DNA of 5,143 bases from JAAYBY01 sp964465385 (GTDB taxonomy: Bacteria > Bacillota > Clostridia > Saccharofermentanales > UBA5734). The notes under the pieces were generated by a model, which did not search any database, was not told where the DNA came from, and was given only the letters and a program-made list of their open reading frames with translations. Position 1 is the first letter of the stretch. Each line of letters starts with the position of its first letter. Below are positions 1 to 5,143 of this stretch, piece by piece. Location of the stretch: contig CAYXIM010000097.1 in NCBI GenBank assembly GCA_964465385.1, forward strand, positions 1-5,143. Direction: 5' to 3'. The position numbers and the translations under genes were made by a program.

Positions 1-1
1 C

Positions 2-1843
2 TTTGCTTTTGCCCTGATTGCCCACCTGACCGACCCGGACCGGCAGATCCACCGCTTCGAAGCGTTGCACTATGATGTGGTCCTGGAAGCGGATGGGACG
101 GCCGATGTGGTGGAGACGCGCACCTACACCTTTGAGCGTGGGCGCTTCAGCTACGGCTGGTTTGAGCTGGCCCCGGAGGCCACAGACATCCGGGTTTTCG
201 AAGGGGAGACCCCCTACCAGCGTCTGGATGCGTTTTCAGCGGACCGGCCACCCGGCCACTTCGTCGCTCTGCCGCAAGACGGCCAGATTCGCATTGAATA
301 CTACTATCTGGCGGACAGCCCGCAAAGGCGGTCCTTCCAGATCGGCTACAAGGTGCCTGAAGCCGCCATCGCCTATGAAGACAGCGTGGTTTATTTTCAA
401 AAGTATGTCAGTGAGGCCAACACGACCGCCATCGACCGGGTCAGTGTCCTGGTTCAGCTGCCGCAAGGAGCCGACCGGACCAACACCCTGATCTGGGCCC
501 ACGGGCCGGCCAACGGGACGGTGGCCTTCCAGGGCCGAAAGGCCGTGGCCCTGGAGGTGCCCCGCCTCAAGGGAGGTGCCTATGTGGAAGGCCGCTTTCT
601 CCTGCCCGCACAGGTGTTGCCACAGGCCCAGCCACGGGCTGGCAAGCGGGCGGAGACGATCATTGAAGAGGAGACCCGGGCGGCCTGGGACGATGCCCAA
701 AAAGCCCTGCGCTTTCGCCTGTCCCTGCTGGCCAGCGTGGTGGTCCTGATCGCCCTGTTGCTGGTCCAGCTTGTCTTGTTTATCCGCCACTGGCGGGGGA
801 CCCGGCGTTTAAAAGCAGCCCAGGCACCGGCTTACCTGCGCCAGGCGCCATCGGACCGGTCCTTGCCGCTGGTTGCTTTTTTACACCGCTTCTATCACAA
901 AAGACCCAAGACGCCCGAACTGGTCAGCTTGACCTTGCTGGACCTGGTGCGTCGTCGCATCCTTCGTCTGCAAAGGCGCCAGGAGAACGGCAAAGCGGTG
1001 GACTGGATCCACCTGGACCCCCAGGCCTTGGCGGCTGCCTCAACCAACGGTTGTGAAAAGGCCCTGCTGGATTATTTGTTCCAGGATCTGGCGGATGGCC
1101 AGGCGGCCCTTTCCTTGCCGCAATTGAAAAAACGTAGCCAATTGCTGCGCAACCGGGGCAAGACCGAAAACCTGATGACCCGCTTTGACACCGCCTTTCA
1201 TCGCCTGTGGCAAGCCAGCCGCCTGGAAGATGAAGCCCGCAGCCTGGTCCCGACGGGGGCCTTGTGGCTACGCTGGATGGGGCTTTTGTCAACCCTGGGC
1301 GGCTTTTTATTGTTCATGGCCCGGCAAGTGGGTCCCTATAACGCCACCGGGCTCGTCCTGCTGGCGGGTGGTGCCTTGCTGTTTACCTTGAACCTGATTT
1401 ACTTTGCCAAGCGCCCCCTCTTGACCCAAGCAGGGGAAGATGAGCTGGCCCTGTGGCAGGCCCTGGCACGCTTTTTTAAAGACCTGTCAGCCTTTGATGA
1501 AAAGGAGCTGCCAGAGATTCCCCTGTGGGCAGATCTGCTGGTGGTGGCCACCGCCTTGTCGGCGGCGGACCGGGTGCTCAAGCAGCTCAAGCTGCGCTAC
1601 CCGGATGTCAACCACCCCCTCTGGCAGCATTATTATGTGTATTGGACCGGCCAGCCGCTTTCAGGCGTGGGCCGGCCGGTGACGACCGCCCTGCCTTCCT
1701 TCCAGCGCGCCGTCCAGCAGATCATGACCCAGGCGCACGGATCGGTGACCCGGGCCTCTGGCGGTGGCGGCGGCGGTTTTTCAAGCGGTGGCAGCAGCGG
1801 CGGTGGTGGTGCCGGCGGCAGCACGGGTGGCGGCGTCGGCTAA
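2..1843 (+). CDS. DUF2207 domain membrane protein, 5'-truncated by the window edge
   Basis: This is a predicted membrane protein of the DUF2207 family, whose biochemical role is not established. The frame is open from base 2. The 21 codons before the first possible start (TTG at 65) end a hydrophobic stretch (FAFALIAH) that looks like the tail of a signal peptide, and TTG 65 has no ribosome binding site, so the real start lies upstream of the window. In order the sequence shows a beta-rich extracytoplasmic DUF2207 region (about 65-690); a membrane helix (about 712-790) followed by a basic stop-transfer segment (RHWRGTRR); a cytoplasmic part with the family-like segment SLTLLDLVRRRILRL (about 926-970); two more helices (about 1264-1322 and 1339-1412); the segment LWADLLVVATALSAADRV (about 1523-1576), which matches the family's conserved W...Y..A.ALGVADRV block; and a Gly/Ser tail (1757-1840). 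The Gly-rich end is usual for the family. The lemA gene follows after 18 bases, so the two are probably cotranscribed. Family assignment is from pattern recognition. Confidence 0.88.
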   Translation, partial: FAFALIAHLTDPDRQIHRFEALHYDVVLEADGTADVVETRTYTFERGRFSYGWFELAPEATDIRVFEGETPYQRLDAFSADRPPGHFVALPQDGQIRIEYYYLADSPQRRSFQIGYKVPEAAIAYEDSVVYFQKYVSEANTTAIDRVSVLVQLPQGADRTNTLIWAHGPANGTVAFQGRKAVALEVPRLKGGAYVEGRFLLPAQVLPQAQPRAGKRAETIIEEETRAAWDDAQKALRFRLSLLASVVVLIALLLVQLVLFIRHWRGTRRLKAAQAPAYLRQAPSDRSLPLVAFLHRFYHKRPKTPELVSLTLLDLVRRRILRLQRRQENGKAVDWIHLDPQALAAASTNGCEKALLDYLFQDLADGQAALSLPQLKKRSQLLRNRGKTENLMTRFDTAFHRLWQASRLEDEARSLVPTGALWLRWMGLLSTLGGFLLFMARQVGPYNATGLVLLAGGALLFTLNLIYFAKRPLLTQAGEDELALWQALARFFKDLSAFDEKELPEIPLWADLLVVATALSAADRVLKQLKLRYPDVNHPLWQHYYVYWTGQPLSGVGRPVTTALPSFQRAVQQIMTQAHGSVTRASGGGGGGFSSGGSSGGGGAGGSTGGGVG

Positions 1844-1845
1844 GA

Positions 1846-1853
1846 GAAAGGAG
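1846..1853 (+). promoter_or_regulatory. Ribosome binding site that decides the lemA start
   Basis: The sequence GAAAGGAG lies just after the DUF2207 stop codon. Three in-frame starts are close by. GTG 1853 overlaps the GGAG itself and cannot use it. GTG 1859 is only 5 bases away. ATG 1862 has an ideal 8-base spacing. This supports ATG 1862 as the start. The site falls outside the upstream coding region, so lemA has its own translation signal within the operon. Confidence 0.8.
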
Positions 1854-1861
1854 TGTTTGTG

Positions 1862-2455
1862 ATGAACATGAACCTGATCAGCCTTGTGGGGGCTGGCGGC
1901 TTGATCGGCCTGGTCGCAGGCGGGGCTGTCCTAGTCCTGCTGATCCTTTACCTGATCGTGGGTTACAACCGCCTGGTCCGGGCGCGGATCAAGGTGGACA
2001 ACAGCTGGAGCCAGATCGATGTGCAGCTCAAGCTCCGGGCCGACCTGGTTCCCAACCTGGTTGAGACCGTTCGCGGCTATGCCCGGCATGAGCAGGAGAC
2101 CCTTAACGGTGTCATGGAGACCCGGTCACGCTACCTGACGGCACAAACCCCGGATGGCGCCGTCGAAAGCGGCGGGGCCCTGGGCAGCTGGGTGGGCCGC
2201 CTCTTTGCGGTGGCCGAGCAATACCCAGAACTCAAGGCAGATGCCAATTTTCGCCACTTGCAGGGCCAGCTGGCAGACATCGAGCAACACATTGCTTTGA
2301 CTCGCCAGTTTTACAACGATGCGGTCATGCTTTACAACAGGCGGGTGGCCCTGTTTCCGGCCAACTTGGTGGCCCTGCTTTTTGGCTTTAAAAAGCGGCC
2401 CTATTTTGATGAGCTGACCCAGGCGGACCGGCAGGCCACGCGCGTTTCGTTTTAA
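1862..2455 (+). CDS. lemA: LemA family protein
   Basis: This 197-residue protein belongs to the LemA family: small membrane-anchored proteins with a short N-terminus, one transmembrane helix and a long alpha-helical domain. Their function is unsettled. Hydrophobic residues from about 5 to 35 form the anchor. They are followed by the family hallmarks YNRLV, then VDNSWSQIDVQLKLRADLVP and NLVETVRGYARHE, then AEQYPELKADANFRHLQ, and finally RQFYNDAVMLYNRRVALFP with a closing GFKKRPYFD. All conserved blocks are present and the length is normal, so the gene looks intact. ATG 1862 was chosen over GTG 1853 because of the ribosome binding site. The gene lies 18 bases after a DUF2207 gene, a recurring neighbour of LemA, which suggests joint action at the envelope (inference). 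A few bases after the stop there is a strong hairpin terminator. The family call is firm and the function is unknown. Confidence 0.93.
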   Translation: MNMNLISLVGAGGLIGLVAGGAVLVLLILYLIVGYNRLVRARIKVDNSWSQIDVQLKLRADLVPNLVETVRGYARHEQETLNGVMETRSRYLTAQTPDGAVESGGALGSWVGRLFAVAEQYPELKADANFRHLQGQLADIEQHIALTRQFYNDAVMLYNRRVALFPANLVALLFGFKKRPYFDELTQADRQATRVSF

Positions 2456-2495
2456 AACAAGACAAGGGAAAAGCCCCTCTCCTTGACGGGCAACG

Positions 2496-2523
2496 AAAAA
2501 CGGCTCCGGGTCCGGAGCCGTTT
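2496..2523. terminator. Bidirectional intrinsic terminator between convergent genes
   Basis: A perfect GC-rich inverted repeat is present: AACGGCTCCGG (2499-2509) and its reverse complement (2512-2522), with the top base pairs probably opening to give a GGTC-type loop. It is preceded by five A (2496-2500) and followed by three T (2521-2523). Read on the minus strand this gives a hairpin followed by TTTTT, a good intrinsic terminator for the zinc-ribbon gene ending at 2544. On the plus strand the T tract is short (TTTGGTT), so termination after lemA may be weaker. One hairpin serving both convergent genes is a common arrangement. Confidence 0.85.
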
Positions 2524-2543
2524 GGTTGATGCAAACAGAAGGC

Positions 2544-3134
2544 TTACTTGAGCAGGTTGAATTTGCCAATGACCGGCAGGCGCTCTGCTTTTCCGCTGGA
2601 TGCGCCCATGATGCCTTTGACCAGCAGGATGACCAGCACAACGGACAGGGCCAGGTAGAGGAGGGTGCTGATGAAACCCAGGACCCAGCTGATCAGGGTC
2701 AGGATGAAAGACAAAATGGCAACCGCGATGTAACCGACCACGGAGGCCAGCAACAAGATCAGGCCTTGGTTGGCGTGAAAGCGGCCAAAACGGGATTCTG
2801 AATCGGTGACCAGGGGCAGGAAGAAGAGAAAACCCAAATAGGCCAGTGCGGCGACGGATTTGTTTTTCTCGATGTCTGCGGGGTCAAAAACCGGTTGGGC
2901 TTGCTGGGCCTGTTGATCCTGGGCAGGAGGCGGCTGAGGCGCCGGTGCGGGCGGGATCTGAGCTTGTGGAGGGGGCGGAGCCTGGGCGGCCTGCTGGGGC
3001 GCCGGTGGCGGCGGGGCCTGAGGCTGCTGGACGTTCTGCGCAGGGGCTACCGGTGTTTGCGCTGCACCGCAACCGTCGCAGAACTGGGCGTTGTCGTCAA
3101 GAGATTTACCACAGGAAGGACAAAATTTTGCCAT
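2544..3134 (-). CDS. Zinc-ribbon membrane protein with DUF4870/Tic20-like C-terminus
   Basis: This 196-residue protein begins with a zinc ribbon, CPSC at residues 5-8 and CDGC at 19-22, which should bind one zinc ion. Residues 24 to about 82 are a low-complexity Pro/Gln/Ala linker with PPPP runs. The C-terminal half, from DIEKNKSVAALAY (87-99) onward, is a membrane domain with hydrophobic segments at about 94-109, 124-146 and 148-172. The segment FGRFHANQGL (116-125) and the ending LPVIGKFNLLK resemble the DUF4870/Tic20-like small membrane proteins common in Bacillota. No reaction is known. The start is ATG 3134: the frame is open a further 29 codons upstream to 3221, but a clear ribbon start and GAGGTG binding site favour 3134, and the longer version would overlap the -10 box. 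The gene has its own promoter and terminator, so it is probably monocistronic. The ribbon and family type are clear. The function is unknown. Confidence 0.87.
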   Translation of the reverse strand: MAKFCPSCGKSLDDNAQFCDGCGAAQTPVAPAQNVQQPQAPPPPAPQQAAQAPPPPQAQIPPAPAPQPPPAQDQQAQQAQPVFDPADIEKNKSVAALAYLGFLFFLPLVTDSESRFGRFHANQGLILLLASVVGYIAVAILSFILTLISWVLGFISTLLYLALSVVLVILLVKGIMGASSGKAERLPVIGKFNLLK

Positions 3135-3140
3135 AAGAAC

Positions 3141-3148
3141 ACCTCTTT
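3141..3148 (-). promoter_or_regulatory. Ribosome binding site of the zinc-ribbon gene
   Basis: On the minus strand the sequence AAAGAGGT lies 6 bases upstream of ATG 3134. It is a near-consensus site and fixes the start at 3134 rather than at the longer in-frame possibility at 3221. Confidence 0.8.
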
Positions 3149-3181
3149 CATGATTGGGACAAGGTTCTGTTTGTGTTTTGT

Positions 3182-3195
3182 GCAGTGAAAACTGC
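3182..3195. repeat. Small inverted repeat in the zinc-ribbon gene leader
   Basis: GCAGT-GAAA-ACTGC is a perfect 5-base stem with a 4-base loop. It would lie near the start of the minus-strand transcript. It could be a small leader hairpin or an operator downstream of the promoter. It is short enough to arise by chance. Confidence 0.35.
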
Positions 3196-3219
3196 CAGCT
3201 AATGGATTGGTTAGGCCTC

Positions 3220-3249
3220 ATTATACCCGAGAGGACGTAAAAAACACAA
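3220..3249 (-). promoter_or_regulatory. Sigma-70/SigA-type promoter for the zinc-ribbon gene
   Basis: Read on the minus strand, there is a perfect TATAAT -10 box (3225-3220) with TTGTGT (3249-3244, 3 of 6 matches) as the -35 after an 18-base spacer. Transcription would start near 3213, giving a leader of about 80 bases before ATG 3134. The -10 match and position are good and the -35 is weak, so an activator may contribute (inference). Confidence 0.65.
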
Positions 3250-3262
3250 GCGCAGTCGGGAC

Positions 3263-3278
3263 AGCGGTTTACACCGCT
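3263..3278. repeat. Inverted repeat upstream of both divergent promoters
   Basis: AGCGGT-TTAC-ACCGCT is a perfect 6-base stem with a 4-base loop, followed by TTTAAAA. It sits about 14 bases upstream of the minus-strand -35 and more than 100 bases upstream of the pilB promoter. It could be a protein binding site for a dimeric regulator or a weak hairpin. The T tract after it is too short for a convincing terminator. Confidence 0.35.
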
Positions 3279-3386
3279 TTAAAAGAGATCAGGGCATTTG
3301 AAAAACGCAAGGGCCGATTTTCAGGCGAAAGAGGGCAGGAAACAGCTGAAAAAGACCAACGGATTTGATGATTGACAAAGAATGAC

Positions 3387-3415
3387 TTCATTTTTATTGC
3401 TTTGAACGGTATAAT
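3387..3415 (+). promoter_or_regulatory. Sigma-70/SigA-type promoter for pilB
   Basis: A perfect TATAAT (3410-3415) is preceded, with the ideal 17-base spacer, by TTCATT (3387-3392, 3 of 6 matches to TTGACA). Transcription would begin near 3422, leaving a leader of about 72 bases. A perfect TTGACA at 3372-3377 is 32 bases from this -10, too far to serve it. With a 17-base spacer it would pair only with the poor TATTGC at 3395-3400. Confidence 0.65.
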
Positions 3416-3493
3416 AAAAAGCAAGTCTATCGCATCATCTTACAGCAGGAGACCATTTACAACACACGGCATACAGGAGCGCATGGGGACCAT

Positions 3494-5141
3494 ATGAAAA
3501 AATTGGGCGATATTTTGCTTGAAGCGGGGTTGCTGACACCAGAAAAGCTTGAAGAAGCCTTGGCTGAGCAGCAAAACTCCAACAACGGGAAAAAACTGGG
3601 CGACATTCTGGTCGACAACGGTGTGCTGGAAGACCAACAGATCATGAAGGCTTTGGAATACCAGAGCCGGATCCCTTATCTTGATTTGAGCGCGATCACC
3701 ATTGATGACAACGCCCCCAGCCTGATTCACGAAGATTTCGCCAAAAAAAATATCCTGATCCCCATCGGTTTCGAAGGCGATCAGTTGCTGGTGGCCATGA
3801 ACGATCCGCTGGATATTGTCGCCATCGATGAATTGCGTTACTTGACTGGCTATGAAATCGACCCCAGGCTGAGCACAAAAAAACAGATTCTGGCCGCCAT
3901 TGATGCCAATTATGGCAAGGAAAAGGCACAGCGGGCCGTCCGCCAGCTCGAAGAAGAATTCGATGTTGAGGAAATGGTCCGGATCACCGAGCAGATCACG
4001 GAAGAGGTGGCCAATGCACCTGTGGTCAAGCTGGTGGATTCCATCATTGAGCACGCCATCCGGGTGGATGCCAGTGATATCCACGTCGAGCCACTGGAAA
4101 AAACCATGCGGGTACGTTTCCGGCTGGACGGGGTGCTCCAGGAAGTCATGAAGGCACCTAAAAACGCCCATGCGGCGGTCATCACCCGCATCAAGATCAT
4201 GGGCGGCATGGACATTGCGGAAAAACGGATCCCCCAGGACGGCCGGGTGGAAACCAAAATCGGCCACCGAACCATTGACATGCGCCTGTCCATCCTGCCA
4301 ACGGTTGATGGTGAAAAAACCGTCATCCGCCTGCTGGGACGAACCGACAGCTCCCTGTCACGAAAAGCCCTGGGCCTGTCTGAGCACAACGAAAAACTCT
4401 TTGACACCATCGTTTCCAGCCCCAACGGCATCATCCTGGTGTCTGGACCGACCGGGTCGGGTAAGACGACCACCCTTTACACCATCCTTAAGGACCTCAA
4501 CACCCCGACCACCAACATCGTGACCGTTGAAGACCCGGTTGAATNNNNNNNNNNGCCTGACCTTTGCCAATGGCCTGCGCTCCATCCTGAGGCAAGACCC
4601 GGACATTATCCTGATCGGGGAGATCCGGGACGGGGAGACGGCTAGCATTGCCATCCGTGCCTCCATCACCGGGCACTTGGTCTTGAGCACCATCCACACC
4701 AACGACGCAGCCTCGACGGTGACGCGCCTGGTGGACATGGGGGTGGAACCCTATTTGGTATCTTCCTCGGTGGTGGGTATCGCTGCCCAGCGACTGGTGC
4801 GTAAGATCTGCACACGCTGCAAAGAAAGTTACAAACCCAGCCATTCTGAGGCCATGTTGCTTAAAATGCGTGAGCCCCAACCCCTTTATCGCGGTGCCGG
4901 TTGTGCCGAATGCAACGGCAGCGGCTACAAGGGTCGAACGGCTATCCATGAAATCCTGGTTGTGACCCGCGAGATCCGCGAGCTGATTGACCGCCGGGCC
5001 ACAACGGATCAGATCCGAACCGTTGCCATCCGCCAAGGCACCACCACCCTGATGGAAAGCTGTACGCAACTGGTCCTTTCAGGTGTGACGACCACAGCTG
5101 AAATGCTCAAAGTCACCTACTCCGTTGATGAAAACGCCTAA
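3494..5141 (+). CDS. pilB: Type IV pilus assembly / type II secretion ATPase (PilB/GspE family), interrupted by an assembly gap
   Basis: This cytoplasmic hexameric ATPase powers pilin polymerisation (PilB) or pseudopilus extension (GspE). Residues 3-26 and 34-57 are two copies of the KLGxxLxxxGxL...ALxxQ motif of the MshEN N-terminal domain. The ATPase core follows: IAEKRIPQDGR, then Walker A GPTGSGKTT (residues 318-326), Asp box TVEDPVE (344-350), Walker B with DPDIILIGEIRD (to 4631), and His box GHLVLSTIHTND (4671-4706). The zinc-binding CTRC (4809-4820) and CAEC (4902-4913) pairs are present, followed by the usual GYKGRTAIHE. All catalytic motifs are intact. Ten N at 4545-4554 put the two halves in different frames. 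Comparison with the family suggests about 45 missing bases and a true product of about 560 residues, so this is one gene. ATG 3494 is the only plausible start, since no in-frame start lies upstream in the leader. The ribosome binding site is ambiguous. PilB is preferred to GspE because of the Clostridia-like setting, but neighbours are not visible. Confidence 0.9.
4545..4554. other. Assembly gap (10 N) inside pilB
   Basis: Ten unknown bases follow the Asp box codons (Glu at 4541-4543). The left flank ends with a lone T, as expected for the Tyr that usually follows VEDPVE. The right flank begins GC, which completes a Gly codon before LTFANGL. Relatives carry about 16 residues from that Tyr to that Gly, so about 45 bases are probably missing and the 10 N are a placeholder. 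A gap divisible by three would restore one frame. Confidence 0.9.
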
Positions 5142-5143
5142 GC

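Larger units (their letters stand above)
3135..3493. other. Divergent intergenic region between the zinc-ribbon gene and pilB
   Basis: This 359-base stretch has no credible coding frame and is more AT-rich than the flanking genes. It holds the leader (3135 to about 3213) and promoter (3220-3249) of the minus-strand gene, two small inverted repeats (3182-3195 and 3263-3278), a stretch without recognisable signals (about 3280-3370), the plus-strand promoter (3387-3415) and the pilB leader (about 3422-3493). I recognise no riboswitch, tRNA or small-RNA family in it. Confidence 0.7.

Noticed and set aside
236..790. Minus-strand open frame of 184 codons inside the DUF2207 gene
   Set aside because: The plus frame has clear family features and the minus product is low-complexity Gly/Gln-rich with no domain. 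It is explained by G/C-rich third positions.
1757..1840. GGC/GGT-rich tract at the end of the DUF2207 gene as a possible repeat element or expansion
   Set aside because: A Gly/Ser-rich C-terminus is normal for this family. The tract is in frame and not an independent repeat.
1525..2064. Plus-strand open frame spanning the DUF2207-lemA junction
   Set aside because: It overlaps two well-supported genes in another frame and encodes an Arg/Pro/Gly-rich product typical of an off-frame reading.
3135..3221. Extension of the zinc-ribbon protein by 29 residues to ATG 3221
   Set aside because: There is no ribosome binding site at 3221, the -10 box overlaps it, and the added residues do not resemble the family start. 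ATG 3134 has a near-consensus site.
3291..3350. Possible c-di-GMP-I (GEMM) riboswitch, because GGGCA, GAAA, ACGCAA and GGGCC occur in that order and the downstream gene is a pilus ATPase
   Set aside because: The first hairpin would have almost no stem, the tetraloop-receptor helix is not visible, and the segment lies upstream of the best pilB promoter, so it would not be in that transcript. A covariance-model search scoring it well would reopen this.
3372..3377. Perfect TTGACA as the pilB -35 box
   Set aside because: It is 32 bases from the TATAAT at 3410, and at the right spacing there is only TATTGC. The TTCATT at 3387 has the correct 17-base spacing.
3440..4267. Long open frame on the minus strand (275 codons) antisense to pilB
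   Set aside because: It lies inside a gene with clear PilB motifs, its product is rich in unlikely runs of His, Phe and Asp, and it has no recognisable domain. It is a shadow of the pilB codon pattern.

Overview
The window looks like chromosomal DNA of a low- to mid-GC-tolerant Bacillota (Clostridia-like) bacterium, or a relative assembled from a metagenome. The signs are strong AGGAG/GAGGTG-type ribosome binding sites, two perfect TATAAT -10 boxes in an AT-rich intergenic stretch, G/C-rich third codon positions in the genes, and family content common in Clostridia (DUF2207, LemA, a zinc-ribbon/DUF4870-like membrane protein and a PilB-type ATPase). The taxonomic call is an inference. A run of 10 N at 4545-4554 shows this is draft sequence.

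Layout. (1) From the left edge to 1843, plus strand: the 3' part of a DUF2207 membrane protein gene. Its reading frame is open to the first bases of the window, so the real start lies outside. (2) 18 bases later, the LemA-family gene (1862-2455, plus), almost certainly in the same operon. (3) A strong hairpin terminator (2499-2522) separates lemA from a convergent gene. (4) 2544-3134, minus: a 196-residue protein with an N-terminal four-cysteine zinc ribbon, a Pro/Gln/Ala linker and a C-terminal multi-pass membrane domain. (5) 3135-3493: a divergent intergenic region with a promoter in each direction. (6) 3494-5141, plus: a type IV pilus / type II secretion assembly ATPase (PilB/GspE family), nearly complete but interrupted by the N-gap, which makes it look like two overlapping frames.

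How the genes relate. The DUF2207-LemA pair recurs in bacteria as an envelope module of unsettled function. The zinc-ribbon membrane protein is a separate single-gene unit with its own promoter and terminator. The PilB-type gene has its own promoter and probably starts a pilus operon (pilT, pilC and pilins would be expected beyond the right edge). Its N-terminus carries a duplicated MshEN motif, the known c-di-GMP receptor fold in related ATPases, so pilus assembly may respond to c-di-GMP.

I see no CRISPR array, tRNA, rRNA, insertion sequence or phage gene. Nothing here amounts to a new system. The items most worth checking are the gap artefact in pilB, the MshEN motif and the divergent promoter region.
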